From Bacillota bacterium (lineage in GTDB: Bacteria > Bacillota > Clostridia > Peptostreptococcales > Anaerovoracaceae): 64,000 nucleotides of DNA. A model generated the notes under the pieces. That model had not been told where the DNA came from. It was given only the letters and a program-made list of their open reading frames with translations, and did not search any database. The stretch covers positions 1-64,000 of the forward strand of contig JARBUO010000001.1 of assembly GCA_029239605.1 (NCBI GenBank), written 5' to 3'. The position numbers and the translations under genes are program-made. This document shows, piece by piece, positions 1 to 7,790 of this stretch (position 1 is the stretch's first letter; each line of letters opens with the position of its first letter).

Positions 1-199
1 AATCACAAGAAAATTGCTTTGAAATTTACAAGGAACTTGCTTTTACCAACGCATTTTTTATCTTTGCTTTTTTATTGCATTTACTTTTTCAATCAACCTA
101 TTTCGAGCATGTAACGATAACATTTGTGAGAAAGTAACCAAGAACCCCATCTTTTGAATGAATCGAATCTTACATTTATTTTTTTCAGAACTGATTTTG
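1..199. other. AT-rich stretch with no recognisable gene
   Basis: No open frame with a plausible ribosome site or recognisable product is visible on either strand here. The stretch is AT-rich and ends at the promoter of the HD gene. The gene to its left lies outside the window, so this is probably the tail of an intergenic region. Confidence 0.6.
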
Positions 200-208
200 T
201 GATATAAT
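200..208 (+). promoter_or_regulatory. Extended -10 promoter of the HD gene
   Basis: TGATATAAT is an extended -10 element (TG, one base, TATAAT). No good -35 is seen, as expected for extended -10 promoters. Transcription should begin near 214-216, giving a leader of about 180 bases before the HD gene. The ireB promoter at 16859-16867 has the same form. Confidence 0.6.
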
Positions 209-281
209 AAATACAAGAAATGTAGCAAAATTAAAGATTTTGCCTTGAGATGTATTTATTGAATCGGTGTGAAGCAAACCG
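206..281 (+). promoter_or_regulatory. Candidate structured leader shared with the ireB locus (copy A)
   Basis: A 10-base arm at 206-215 is perfectly complementary to 251-260. Inside it is a GCAAAAT/ATTTTGC hairpin (225-231 with 237-243), followed by GTGTGAAGCAA and a small CGGT/ACCG hairpin. The same order of elements occurs at 16865-16951 before ireB. The outer stem overlaps the -10 region, so from this promoter only part of it would be in RNA. The element could therefore act as DNA, or be read from a start further upstream. I do not recognise it as a known riboswitch. Confidence 0.4.
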
Positions 282-397
282 GAGCAGCGGCTTGCACTTA
301 TGATATAATAGTTCCAGTGGAATTCGCAACGATTATAACGATATGAAACAAAATCTGATAATTTTGTCCGAATGTTTTTTATTGACAGGAGATTCGT

Positions 398-919
398 ATG
401 GCAAATCAACATCCAACCAGAGAAGAATGCTTGGCGTTATTGGAGGAATATAATACCCCTGCACACGTTATCAGACACTGCATCAAGGTTACAGAAACGG
501 CACTGAAAATTGCTGAGGCCTTAAATAAGAAGGGATACCATTTGGACTTAAGATTGATCCAAGGAGCCGGATTGATTCACGACATTGCACGAGTCGAGGA
601 GAAACACTGGGAGGTTGGCGCTGATATTGCCGAAGGTCTGGGATACTGTCAGGAAGCGAAGATCATCAGAATCCATATGTTTTATAACTGCAATCCAAAG
701 ATAGATGAAATTAACGAAACAGATATTATCTGTTTGTCAGACCGCATGGTAAAAGAAGACAAATATGTGGGACTGGAAAGAAGGATGCAATACATTCTTG
801 ATCAGTTTAAGGATCAAGAAGAGATTGCAGAGAGGATTAGAGAAAGAATCAAAGAAAATAAAGCAATGCTTGTTCGGATCGAACAAATTCTTGGTACCTC
901 CATCGATTCACTGATGTAA
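398..919 (+). CDS. HD-domain phosphohydrolase family protein
   Basis: This 173-residue cytosolic protein is a single HD domain. The metal-binding pattern is visible: H27, the H61-D62 doublet in GLIHDIAR, H70, a later histidine in RIHMFY, and an aspartate in CLSDRM. HD proteins of this size hydrolyse nucleotides or other phosphate esters; the substrate cannot be told from sequence. The ATG at 398 follows a usable AGGAG at 388-392. It is the first gene of the window and sits 65 bases before spoIVFA, but the hairpin at 936-978 suggests the two are controlled separately. Its leader resembles that of ireB. Family assignment is firm, function open. Confidence 0.8.
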   Translation: MANQHPTREECLALLEEYNTPAHVIRHCIKVTETALKIAEALNKKGYHLDLRLIQGAGLIHDIARVEEKHWEVGADIAEGLGYCQEAKIIRIHMFYNCNPKIDEINETDIICLSDRMVKEDKYVGLERRMQYILDQFKDQEEIAERIRERIKENKAMLVRIEQILGTSIDSLM

Positions 920-935
920 TCGAAGTTATATTTTA

Positions 936-978
936 ACCTCCTCTGTAATATGCTTAATTGAAGCAGCGTTGAGGAGGT
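936..978 (+). promoter_or_regulatory. Nested hairpin covering the spoIVFA ribosome-binding site
   Basis: ACCTCCTC (936-943) is perfectly complementary to GAGGAGGT (971-978), the Shine-Dalgarno sequence of spoIVFA, whose ATG is at 985. A second hairpin, TGCTT/AAGCA (951-955 with 961-965), lies inside. If it forms in RNA, the ribosome site is hidden, so translation would need the fold to open. What opens it (temperature, a ligand, or translation of the upstream gene) cannot be told. The hairpin could also serve as a weak transcription stop after the HD gene, but it has no T-run. Confidence 0.55.
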
Positions 979-984
979 ATATTT

Positions 985-1641
985 ATGTACAAAAACAGAA
1001 GATATGTAAGAAAAAGGAAGGGCTATGGCTCTACTCTTGTGAAGCAGATCCTTGTTTGCATTATTATTGTTCTGCTGGTTATCGTAATAAAGAAAATGGA
1101 TATCGCAATTGTGAATCAGAGCATAGAAACCTTCAAGGCTGCACTGAACCATGATTATAAAGCAGCGGAAATTGTGGATTCTGCTAAGAATCTTGCCTCC
1201 AAAGCAAAAGATATTCCCGAAAATATTGTCGCAGCTTTCAAGCAAAGTGAAAGCAAGCTTGCATTTTCACCTCCCGCTGATGAAGATGCTATCATATCTA
1301 CCTTCGGTGAAAAAAGTGGTTTCTTTGGTTCGGAGACCAGTGGTTTTGAGCGTGGTATGAAATTCCAGTCAGATCAAGAGCTTCAGGTATACTCTGTAGG
1401 AGGCGGTATCGTATCAGAAATAGGAGAAAGCAGTCAATATGGTAAATACATAAAAATAGTTCATGGCAACGATGTGGTTTCCATTTACGGCGGCTGTACT
1501 CAGATTTATGTACAATCATTGGAAAAGGTGAAAAAAGGCCAGCTCATCGCTTCGGTCAGCCCTGAAAATAACGGCCATCTCAGTTTTGAACTCTGGGTTG
1601 ATGATGACATTGTGAATCCGGCCAGTTATATTGAGTTTTAA
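985..1641 (+). CDS. spoIVFA: SpoIVFA-like membrane protein with a C-terminal LytM (M23) domain
   Basis: This 218-residue protein has a basic N-terminus, one membrane segment at about residues 17-36, a spacer, and a C-terminal degraded M23/LytM domain at about 125-215 (segments [10 protein letters not shown] and [11 protein letters not shown]). In sporulation SpoIVFA holds the SpoIVFB protease in the mother-cell-derived outer forespore membrane and is itself cut by SpoIVB. The zinc ligands of an active M23 peptidase are not all present, as expected for a scaffold. The gene ends 8 bases before spoIVFB, which strongly supports the name. The ATG at 985 has a GAGGAGG site 7 bases upstream that lies in a hairpin. 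Confidence 0.8.
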   Translation: MYKNRRYVRKRKGYGSTLVKQILVCIIIVLLVIVIKKMDIAIVNQSIETFKAALNHDYKAAEIVDSAKNLASKAKDIPENIVAAFKQSESKLAFSPPADEDAIISTFGEKSGFFGSETSGFERGMKFQSDQELQVYSVGGGIVSEIGESSQYGKYIKIVHGNDVVSIYGGCTQIYVQSLEKVKKGQLIASVSPENNGHLSFELWVDDDIVNPASYIEF

Positions 1642-1649
1642 GAGCTGTA

Positions 1650-2510
1650 ATGTTTCGGTTTCAGCTATTTCATACAAAGGTCGAACTGCACGGTTCCTTG
1701 TTTTTGCTGCTTCTTCTGATTGCGCTTTCCGGCAATTCAATCTTTGCTGCAGCTTCTCTGCTGTTTTCATTTCTGCATGAGCTGGCGCATAGAGCAACTG
1801 CCATTCATCTGGGCTATTCCCCAGAGAAGATTTCTTATGGTCTGTTTGGAGGCGTTCTCCATCTAAGGGAAGGCTTCATTCAGCCTGTGGATGAACTTCT
1901 GATCCATCTTTCGGGGCCATTTTTTAATATTGTTGCAGCGTTTTTACTTTATGCCTTCTATCAATATTTTGATTACCCATGGTTTGAGCCAATGATTTTG
2001 GCCAACATCATATTGGCCATCTATAATCTGATGCCCTTTTTCCCGCTGGACGGAGGGAAGATTGTGGATTTATATCTGGCCATATTCCTGGGTTATGGCC
2101 GTTCGCAAAAAATTTCCCGCTTTTTTTCATTATTATTTACAGTTTTCCTTTTCCTTTTGGGGATTTACTTGGTACAATATAATGTACTGAATTTATTTCT
2201 GTCTGCTCTCGCAGTCAATCTTTACATAGCCCGCAGGCAGGATAACAGTTTTATTTTCTATAAAATCACAAGAAATATTGAGGATGGAATTAAAAACGGC
2301 AACGAAAAAATCGTGGTCTGCAGGGAAGATATGAAGGCGATTAAAATCATCGAAAGATATCGCCCTTTAGAAAGCAGACTGTTTACCATCGTCAATGACA
2401 AGGGAAAGTATAAGGGACAGCTGACAGAAACAGAGCTCTTAAACGGGATCTATTACTGCGGTATCTATGCCGATTTTAAACGGCTTCTTGATTTCAAGCG
2501 TGCTGGCTAG
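1650..2510 (+). CDS. spoIVFB: SpoIVFB-type site-2 (M50) intramembrane metalloprotease
   Basis: SpoIVFB cuts pro-sigma-K inside the mother cell. The 286-residue product has the zinc motif H43-E44-L-A-H47 in the second membrane segment and the third ligand D134 in NLMPFFPLDGG. These positions nearly match the classical Bacillus enzyme. About six hydrophobic segments are followed by a soluble CBS-like tail (about 225-286), which binds ATP or substrate in the family. It lies 8 bases after spoIVFA with only a weak AAGAG site, which suggests translational coupling. In many Clostridia the pair is followed by radical SAM and ribosomal protein genes; here the radical SAM gene is kept. Confidence 0.88.
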   Translation: MFRFQLFHTKVELHGSLFLLLLLIALSGNSIFAAASLLFSFLHELAHRATAIHLGYSPEKISYGLFGGVLHLREGFIQPVDELLIHLSGPFFNIVAAFLLYAFYQYFDYPWFEPMILANIILAIYNLMPFFPLDGGKIVDLYLAIFLGYGRSQKISRFFSLLFTVFLFLLGIYLVQYNVLNLFLSALAVNLYIARRQDNSFIFYKITRNIEDGIKNGNEKIVVCREDMKAIKIIERYRPLESRLFTIVNDKGKYKGQLTETELLNGIYYCGIYADFKRLLDFKRAG

Positions 2511-2540
2511 AAAACAGAACTGAGAATTCAGAAAAAAAGC

Positions 2541-2555
2541 GGGGGAGAATCCCCC
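2541..2555 (+). promoter_or_regulatory. Short GC hairpin before the radical SAM gene
   Basis: GGGGG (2541-2545) pairs with CCCCC (2551-2555) around a 5-base loop. It lies just upstream of the ribosome site GGAG (2565-2568). There is no T-run after it, so it is more likely an mRNA processing or stability element than a terminator. Confidence 0.3.
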
Positions 2556-2574
2556 ATAAGAAATGGAGCGTAAC

Positions 2575-4422
2575 ATGGTATTAACGAATCAATTGGACAA
2601 GCTGCTGATGAAGGTGGAAAAGCCGGGCAGGTATACTGGCGGAGAATGGAATTCTGTCACCAAGGATCTTTCCGGTATCAAAACGAGGTTTGGTTTTGCT
2701 TTTCCCGATACTTATGAGATTGGCATGTCTTATTTGGGACTTCAGATCATTTATCATATTTTAAACAAAGAAGATTCCGTTTTCTGCGAAAGAGTCTTTG
2801 CACCTGCTTCCGATATGGAAGCACTGATGCGCGAGGAAAAACTCCCGCTGTTCACATTAGAGACAAAATCACCTGTTAAAGATTTGGACATCCTTGGGTT
2901 TACACTGCAATATGAACTTTCCTTCAGCAACCTGATCAATATGCTGGATCTTTCCGGGATCCCTGTTAAAAGTAACCAAAGAACGGAGGCGGATCCCTTT
3001 ATTGCGGCAGGAGGGCCTTGTGCATTTAATCCCGAGCCACTGGCTGATATTGTGGATTTCTTTATGCTGGGGGACGGGGAAGAGATTCTTCCGGAAGTAT
3101 GTAAGGCCCATGAGAATTGGAAGGAATCGGGTACGGAGAAGGAGGAATTTCTAAAAACCCTCGTCCAAATCCCGGGTATTTATGTGCCTAGATTTTATAA
3201 GCCGGTCTACAGGGAAGATGGTACCATTGAATCCATTGAAAGAACTTATGAGAAGGCCCCGGTTCATGTTGAAAAACGAATCGTGGAGGATCTTAATACG
3301 GTTGATTTTCCGGAACATTGCATTGTCCCTTTCATCGATACGGTTCATGACCGGGCTGTGGTTGAAATATTCCGGGGCTGCACAAGAGGCTGCCGCTTCT
3401 GTCAGGCTGGAATGATCTATCGCCCCGTGAGAGAGCGATCCAAGGATAAAATAAAGGAAATATCATTGAGCCAGATTGAATCCACAGGTCATGAGGAACT
3501 AACGATCCTGTCTCTTTCCACCAGTGATCATTCTGAAATTGAGCCTCTTGTGCAAGAGCTGATGGGTGTCTGCCGTGAAAATAATGTATCCCTTTCGCTG
3601 CCGTCTCTTCGTCTGGATTCTTTCTCCTTTAAAGTTTTAGAGGAAATCCAGGGCTACAAGAAATCCGGACTGACCTTTGCGCCTGAAGCCGGAACCCAGA
3701 GACTCAGGGACGTAATCAACAAATCCATCACGGACAATGACATTTATCATGCCATGGAGAAGGCCATAGAACTGGGCTGGAGCAATATTAAGCTATACTT
3801 TATGGTTGGTCTTCCCACAGAAACCTTTGAGGATTTGGATGGCATTGCAGAAATTGCCAGGAATATCACCGATCTCAATTATCGGATTACGGGGAAACGG
3901 GGCAGGTTTAATGTGACCATCAGCGTTTCCAATTTTGTGCCTAAGGCCCATACGCCGTTTCAGTGGTTCCCTCAGGATACGGCTGATCTATTTCATAAGA
4001 AGCATCAATATCTGAAAGATAAGCTAAAAAGCATGAAAGGCGTAACCTTCCAATATCACGGTACTGAAGTCAGTTATATGGAAGCAGTTTTTGCAAGAGG
4101 AGACAGACGTCTTGCCGATACACTGATCAAAGCCGTAGAACTGGGATGTAAGTTCGACGGCTGGCGGGAGCATTTTAATTACGGACTTTGGATCAAAGCG
4201 CTGGAAGAAACCGGCATTGACCCTGATTTTTATGCCTGTCGTGAAAGAGCCTACGAAGAAATTCTTCCTTGGGATTTGATTGATTCTGGAGTCACAAAAG
4301 AATTCCTTCTGGAAGAAAATCAAAATGCAATAAAAGGAAGTCAGTCTGTGGACTGCAGACGAGGCTGTATTGGATGCGGTATCAATCAGAGAGTCAATTG
4401 CACCATGGAGGGAACGCTATGA
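2575..4422 (+). CDS. B12-binding-like radical SAM protein, TIGR03960 family
   Basis: The 615-residue cytosolic protein has an N-terminal cobalamin-binding-like region (about 1-200). This is followed by a radical SAM core with the CxxxCxxC cluster motif in GCTRGCRFCQAG near residue 275, and a cysteine-rich C-terminus (CRRGCIGCGIN). Proteins of this family are almost always encoded next to a DUF2344 protein, as here, and the pair is thought to modify RNA or a ribosomal component; the reaction is not established. I chose the ATG at 2575 because GGAG lies 6 bases before it; the ATG at 2563 has no spaced ribosome site. The stop overlaps the next start (ATGA). Confidence 0.82.
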   Translation: MVLTNQLDKLLMKVEKPGRYTGGEWNSVTKDLSGIKTRFGFAFPDTYEIGMSYLGLQIIYHILNKEDSVFCERVFAPASDMEALMREEKLPLFTLETKSPVKDLDILGFTLQYELSFSNLINMLDLSGIPVKSNQRTEADPFIAAGGPCAFNPEPLADIVDFFMLGDGEEILPEVCKAHENWKESGTEKEEFLKTLVQIPGIYVPRFYKPVYREDGTIESIERTYEKAPVHVEKRIVEDLNTVDFPEHCIVPFIDTVHDRAVVEIFRGCTRGCRFCQAGMIYRPVRERSKDKIKEISLSQIESTGHEELTILSLSTSDHSEIEPLVQELMGVCRENNVSLSLPSLRLDSFSFKVLEEIQGYKKSGLTFAPEAGTQRLRDVINKSITDNDIYHAMEKAIELGWSNIKLYFMVGLPTETFEDLDGIAEIARNITDLNYRITGKRGRFNVTISVSNFVPKAHTPFQWFPQDTADLFHKKHQYLKDKLKSMKGVTFQYHGTEVSYMEAVFARGDRRLADTLIKAVELGCKFDGWREHFNYGLWIKALEETGIDPDFYACRERAYEEILPWDLIDSGVTKEFLLEENQNAIKGSQSVDCRRGCIGCGINQRVNCTMEGTL

Positions 4423-5087
4423 GCCGTTATGTCGTTAAGTTTTATAAAGAAGGAGTACTTCGCTACATCTCCCATCTGGATCTGCTGAGGCTGTTTAAGC
4501 GCTCCTTTAAAAGAGAAGAAATACGGCTCCAATATTCTCAGGGATTCAATCCTCATCCAAAGATGAGTTTTGCCCAGCCGTTGTCACTCGGCTACTCCAG
4601 CAGCGGCGAATATCTGGAATTTGAAACCACCCAACCTTATCCTGTAGAAGAAATCAAGGAGAAAATGAATCTTATTCTTCCAGAAGGGATTGGTATCTTG
4701 TCCTGCAGTGAGCTCCCCGATTCAGGAAAAACACTGGCTGCAATGACAGATGCTGCGGATTATGAGATATCCATACCCTGTGCGGAAGAAAGGGGTGTTG
4801 ATATCAATCAGCTTGTAGAGGCTTACCTGACTCAAATCGAGATCATCGTTCTGAAGCATCAAAGGAAGAGCGGCAAGGACGTAGAGCTTGATATCAAGCC
4901 GATGATTCATGATTTAAAGGGTTTTGTTGACCGTAATAGTATTATGTTAAAGTGCAAAATATCAGCAGGAAGCACGGCGAATCTCAGTCCTGAATTATTG
5001 TTGTCCTCTTTCTGCAGCCATTCGCTAATTCCGTACGAACGGACTGAGGTAACAATAAAACGAACTGAAATCTATTTTACTGGTTGA
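4419..5087 (+). CDS. DUF2344 (TIGR03936) protein, partner of the radical SAM protein
   Basis: The 222-residue protein starts MSRYVVKFYKEGVLRYISHL, typical of the DUF2344 family, which occurs alone beside or fused to TIGR03960 radical SAM proteins. The ATG at 4419 overlaps the upstream stop by four bases, so the two are translationally coupled and very likely form one functional unit. An in-frame ATG further upstream is ignored because it lies inside the radical SAM gene and the family start matches 4419. The biochemical role is unknown. In many Clostridia this pair is followed by rng and rplU; here comEA comes next. Confidence 0.8.
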   Translation: MSRYVVKFYKEGVLRYISHLDLLRLFKRSFKREEIRLQYSQGFNPHPKMSFAQPLSLGYSSSGEYLEFETTQPYPVEEIKEKMNLILPEGIGILSCSELPDSGKTLAAMTDAADYEISIPCAEERGVDINQLVEAYLTQIEIIVLKHQRKSGKDVELDIKPMIHDLKGFVDRNSIMLKCKISAGSTANLSPELLLSSFCSHSLIPYERTEVTIKRTEIYFTG

Positions 5088-5112
5088 CATTTATTTCCAT
5101 ATAATGTAATAT
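5084..5112 (+). promoter_or_regulatory. Sigma-A promoter of comEA
   Basis: TTGACA (5084-5089), a 17-base spacer and TAATAT (5107-5112). The -35 element overlaps the stop codon of the preceding gene. The leader of about 75 bases contains a weak CCTGTGC/GTGCAGG hairpin. Confidence 0.7.
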
Positions 5113-5192
5113 TGTGGTATGCCCGTCAATTCCTGTGCAGCTTTTGTCGTGCAGGATACCGCTGTTATGCTATTTTATAGTGAGGGAATGCC

Positions 5193-5885
5193 ATGAATTT
5201 ATATGATTACTTTAATCGGGACAAAAAGTTGATTCTAAAGGTAATCGCAGGAGTACTGCTTCTTGTGATTGCCTTTTTTTCTTATCTCTTAAAAAATGCA
5301 TCTAAGGAAGATACAATTGTTCTGACAGAGGGAACCGGGGGTATCAGCAGTAGCGCAGCAATACAGACGACCGGTTCTGCCATTGAGGATGACGGACTCC
5401 CTGTAGAAATCGTTATTGATATATCCGGCGCGGTCGGTAAGCCTTCGGTTTTAAAACTTCCGGAAGGCAGCCGCGTATACGAGGCAGTGGAAAAAGCCGG
5501 TGGGTTTACATCTGAAGCTGATACGAGGCTCATTAATCAAGCAGAATTGCTAAGTGATGGTCAAAAACTATATATACCGACCAAAAAAGAAGTTGAGAAA
5601 GCACAGGAAGGTAACGGTTCTGTTGGCCCCGGTACAATTCCCGGTTCAGGCGCTTCAGCGATCTCGGGAATGCAGAAGTCTGCAGATCAGGGATTGATCA
5701 ATATTAATACAGCTGATTCTGCTGCTTTGCAGCAGCTGTCAGGCGTAGGACCATCAACTGCCGAAAAAATCATAAGCTATCGCAATGAAAACGGGTCCTT
5801 TCAATCCATTGAGGATATCAAGAATGTGAGTGGCATAGGGGATAAGACCTTTGAAAAGTTTAAGAATAAAATAAAAGTAAAATAA
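5193..5885 (+). CDS. comEA: ComEA-family DNA-binding protein (SLBB plus helix-hairpin-helix)
   Basis: The 230-residue protein has an N-terminal membrane anchor (about 14-31), a linker, an SLBB domain (about 70-130, VEIVIDISGAVGKPSV to LYIPTK), a Gly/Ser-rich linker, and two helix-hairpin-helix motifs at the C-terminus (LSGVGPSTAEKIISYR and VSGIGDKTFEKF). ComEA binds incoming double-stranded DNA at the cell surface for transformation. No comEB/comEC follows in the window, so the uptake channel would have to be encoded elsewhere. The ATG at 5193 follows GAGGG with suitable spacing; an ATG at 5188 is too close and out of frame. Confidence 0.85.
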   Translation: MNLYDYFNRDKKLILKVIAGVLLLVIAFFSYLLKNASKEDTIVLTEGTGGISSSAAIQTTGSAIEDDGLPVEIVIDISGAVGKPSVLKLPEGSRVYEAVEKAGGFTSEADTRLINQAELLSDGQKLYIPTKKEVEKAQEGNGSVGPGTIPGSGASAISGMQKSADQGLININTADSAALQQLSGVGPSTAEKIISYRNENGSFQSIEDIKNVSGIGDKTFEKFKNKIKVK

Positions 5886-6000
5886 GATTTATTGAAAACC
5901 AGTCATTAGAATCGCAAGGCTTATTAAAAACCAATCAATTGTAAATCTGATGTTATAAAAACATCATAACATGTCAACACTAAAGTTCGAGGTGATGGCA

Positions 6001-6501
6001 ATGTTTAGTCAAAGAAAAAGCTTTTTAAAGGGAAAACTGTTTTACGTAATCCTTGTTGGATTGTTCATTTTTGGGATTTGGCTCAATCAGGCTCCGGAAG
6101 ATGTAAAAGCTCCACAGGAAATCAGTACCGACAGTAACTATCCCGCAAGTACAAAAGGTGCTGTGAATCAGGGAAATAAAAATGACTATGATATACTTGA
6201 TAATATTATAGGCAAAAATAATATAGCGTCTCCAGGAGAGCAAAGCAATGTGCAAGCCACTGACAGCAGTATCGGCACTCCTGCCGACGAACCAAAAAAA
6301 CAAGGATACTATCTTGTAAAAGAAATTGATGGAGTTATCAAAATCTTTTATTATGATGAACAGGGAAAGGAAAAGTTAATCAGAGAAGCCGACATTGCAT
6401 TCTCACTTTTAAGCGTAGGAGATCAGGAACTCTTCCAGAAGGGGATTATTAAGCATAACGAGGAAGAACTAAATGAACTTTTGCAGGATTTTGAAAGCTA
6501 G
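6001..6501 (+). CDS. BofC-like C-terminal domain protein
   Basis: The 166-residue protein has one N-terminal membrane segment (about 12-28), a low-complexity middle (about 35-100), and a conserved C-terminal block from GYYLVKEIDGVIKIFYYDEQ to NELLQDFES. This block resembles the BofC C-terminal domain, which restrains SpoIVB signalling across the forespore membranes. It lies 21 bases before spoIVB, which supports that reading. The ATG at 6001 is preferred over 5971 because AGGTG lies 6 bases before it. The hairpin TGATGTT/AACATCA (5948-5966) and CATCATA (5962-5968), a possible sigma-G -10, lie upstream. The family call is probable, not proven. Confidence 0.6.
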   Translation: MFSQRKSFLKGKLFYVILVGLFIFGIWLNQAPEDVKAPQEISTDSNYPASTKGAVNQGNKNDYDILDNIIGKNNIASPGEQSNVQATDSSIGTPADEPKKQGYYLVKEIDGVIKIFYYDEQGKEKLIREADIAFSLLSVGDQELFQKGIIKHNEEELNELLQDFES

Positions 6502-6522
6502 ATCTAAATACGGAGGATGAGA

Positions 6523-7641
6523 ATGTATAAAGAAGTGGTCAAGAAAGGATCTTATCTGGTCCTTACTTTTATGGTTGCTGCACTCCTTGCCGGAGGCAGC
6601 TTATTATCTTTTATCCCAAGTGATATCAAAATTTTCTCAAATGAGACAAAAGTACTGCAGCTGCCCCTGAAAGAGGTCACAATCAGCGTGCTCCCGGAAC
6701 GGGTATTGATCCCGGGCGGACATTCCGTTGGGGTTAGAATGAATGTAAAGGGCGTACTGGTGGTTGGTCTGGAGGAAATTGAATGCACAGACGGCAAATT
6801 TGTAAATCCAGGACTCGATGCGGGTCTTCAAATTGGCGATAATATTCTCGAAATCGATGGAATAAAAGTAAATAATGCCAGAGAGGTAAAGGATGTCGTC
6901 AATAAAATAAAAGCCGATGTAAGATTGAAAGTAAAAAGAAAAGATGATATTATGAATATCAGACTAACTCCTGTTCAGAGTGTTGATGACAACCTGTATA
7001 AAATAGGAGTATGGGTCAAAGACAGAACCGCCGGTATTGGTACACTCACATTTTATGATCCGGTGAACCATGCTTTCGGTGCACTGGGACATGCAATCAC
7101 CGACCCTGAGACAGGAACGGTGCTCTCCGTTGCACAAGGGGAACTGCTCAATTCCAAAGTAGAATCTGTGAAGCAGGGGAAGGCTGGAAGTCCCGGCGAA
7201 ATCAGAGGTATTTTCTATGAAGCTGACAAACCGCTCGGCAAACTTGAAGTAAATACGGAATATGGAATTTTTGGGGACACCTACGGAGAAATTTCTAACC
7301 CTATCTATCAAAAACCTCTTGAGATCGGGTATCAGAATGAAATAAAAAAGGGGCCCGCATATATCCTTACAACCCTTGATGGAGATAAGATCGAGAAGTA
7401 TAGTATCAGTATTGAAAAGATCAACCACCAAACCAGAGCCGATACAAAAAGCATGGTAATCAAGGTGACAGACAAACGTCTTCTGGAAAAAAGTGGAGGT
7501 ATTATACAGGGAATGAGCGGCAGCCCAATCATACAAAACGACAAGATAATCGGTGCGGTAACCCATGTATTTGTAAATGACCCTCAGAAAGGCTACGGAA
7601 TCTTTATTGAATGGATGCTTCAGGACTCAAATGTCGAATAA
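6523..7641 (+). CDS. spoIVB: SpoIVB peptidase (S55), sigma-K checkpoint signal
   Basis: SpoIVB is made in the forespore, crosses the inner membrane and cuts SpoIVFA, releasing SpoIVFB to activate sigma-K. The 372-residue product has an N-terminal membrane segment (about 10-30), a PDZ domain (about 85-150, GLQIGDNILEIDGIKV) and the S55 serine protease domain. The catalytic His is H190 in GALGHAI and the Ser is in GMSGSP (332-337 region). I place the start at ATG 6523, 6 bases after GGAGG (6512-6516); the ATG at 6517 abuts that site. spo0A follows, the order conserved across spore formers. Confidence 0.93.
   Translation: MYKEVVKKGSYLVLTFMVAALLAGGSLLSFIPSDIKIFSNETKVLQLPLKEVTISVLPERVLIPGGHSVGVRMNVKGVLVVGLEEIECTDGKFVNPGLDAGLQIGDNILEIDGIKVNNAREVKDVVNKIKADVRLKVKRKDDIMNIRLTPVQSVDDNLYKIGVWVKDRTAGIGTLTFYDPVNHAFGALGHAITDPETGTVLSVAQGELLNSKVESVKQGKAGSPGEIRGIFYEADKPLGKLEVNTEYGIFGDTYGEISNPIYQKPLEIGYQNEIKKGPAYILTTLDGDKIEKYSISIEKINHQTRADTKSMVIKVTDKRLLEKSGGIIQGMSGSPIIQNDKIIGAVTHVFVNDPQKGYGIFIEWMLQDSNVE
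7632..7638 (+). promoter_or_regulatory. Candidate 0A box upstream of spo0A
   Basis: TGTCGAA is the core Spo0A-binding sequence. It overlaps the last codons of spoIVB, about 50 bases upstream of the spo0A -35 element, in a position fit for autoregulation. Two more copies lie inside the downstream genes (7916-7922 and 8785-8791) and may be chance. Confidence 0.5.
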
Positions 7642-7687
7642 AGTCGGATACCATTAGTAATTAGCGTAACTTTCTATTTCCATACTC

Positions 7688-7716
7688 TTGAAAAAGATGT
7701 AAAATTTCTTTACTAT
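7688..7716 (+). promoter_or_regulatory. Sigma-A promoter of spo0A
   Basis: TTGAAA (7688-7693), a 17-base spacer and TACTAT (7711-7716). No convincing sigma-H promoter was seen beside it. Confidence 0.6.
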
Positions 7717-7790
7717 ATAGTTCATAGGGAATTATGTACTACTGTAAAGAAAATGGAAAAAACTTGCGTAAGCTAAAGGGGGATTTGTCA

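Noticed and set aside
6964-7566. A 200-codon minus-strand frame
   Set aside because: It lies fully within spoIVB, which has intact PDZ and S55 motifs; no ribosome site or family features.
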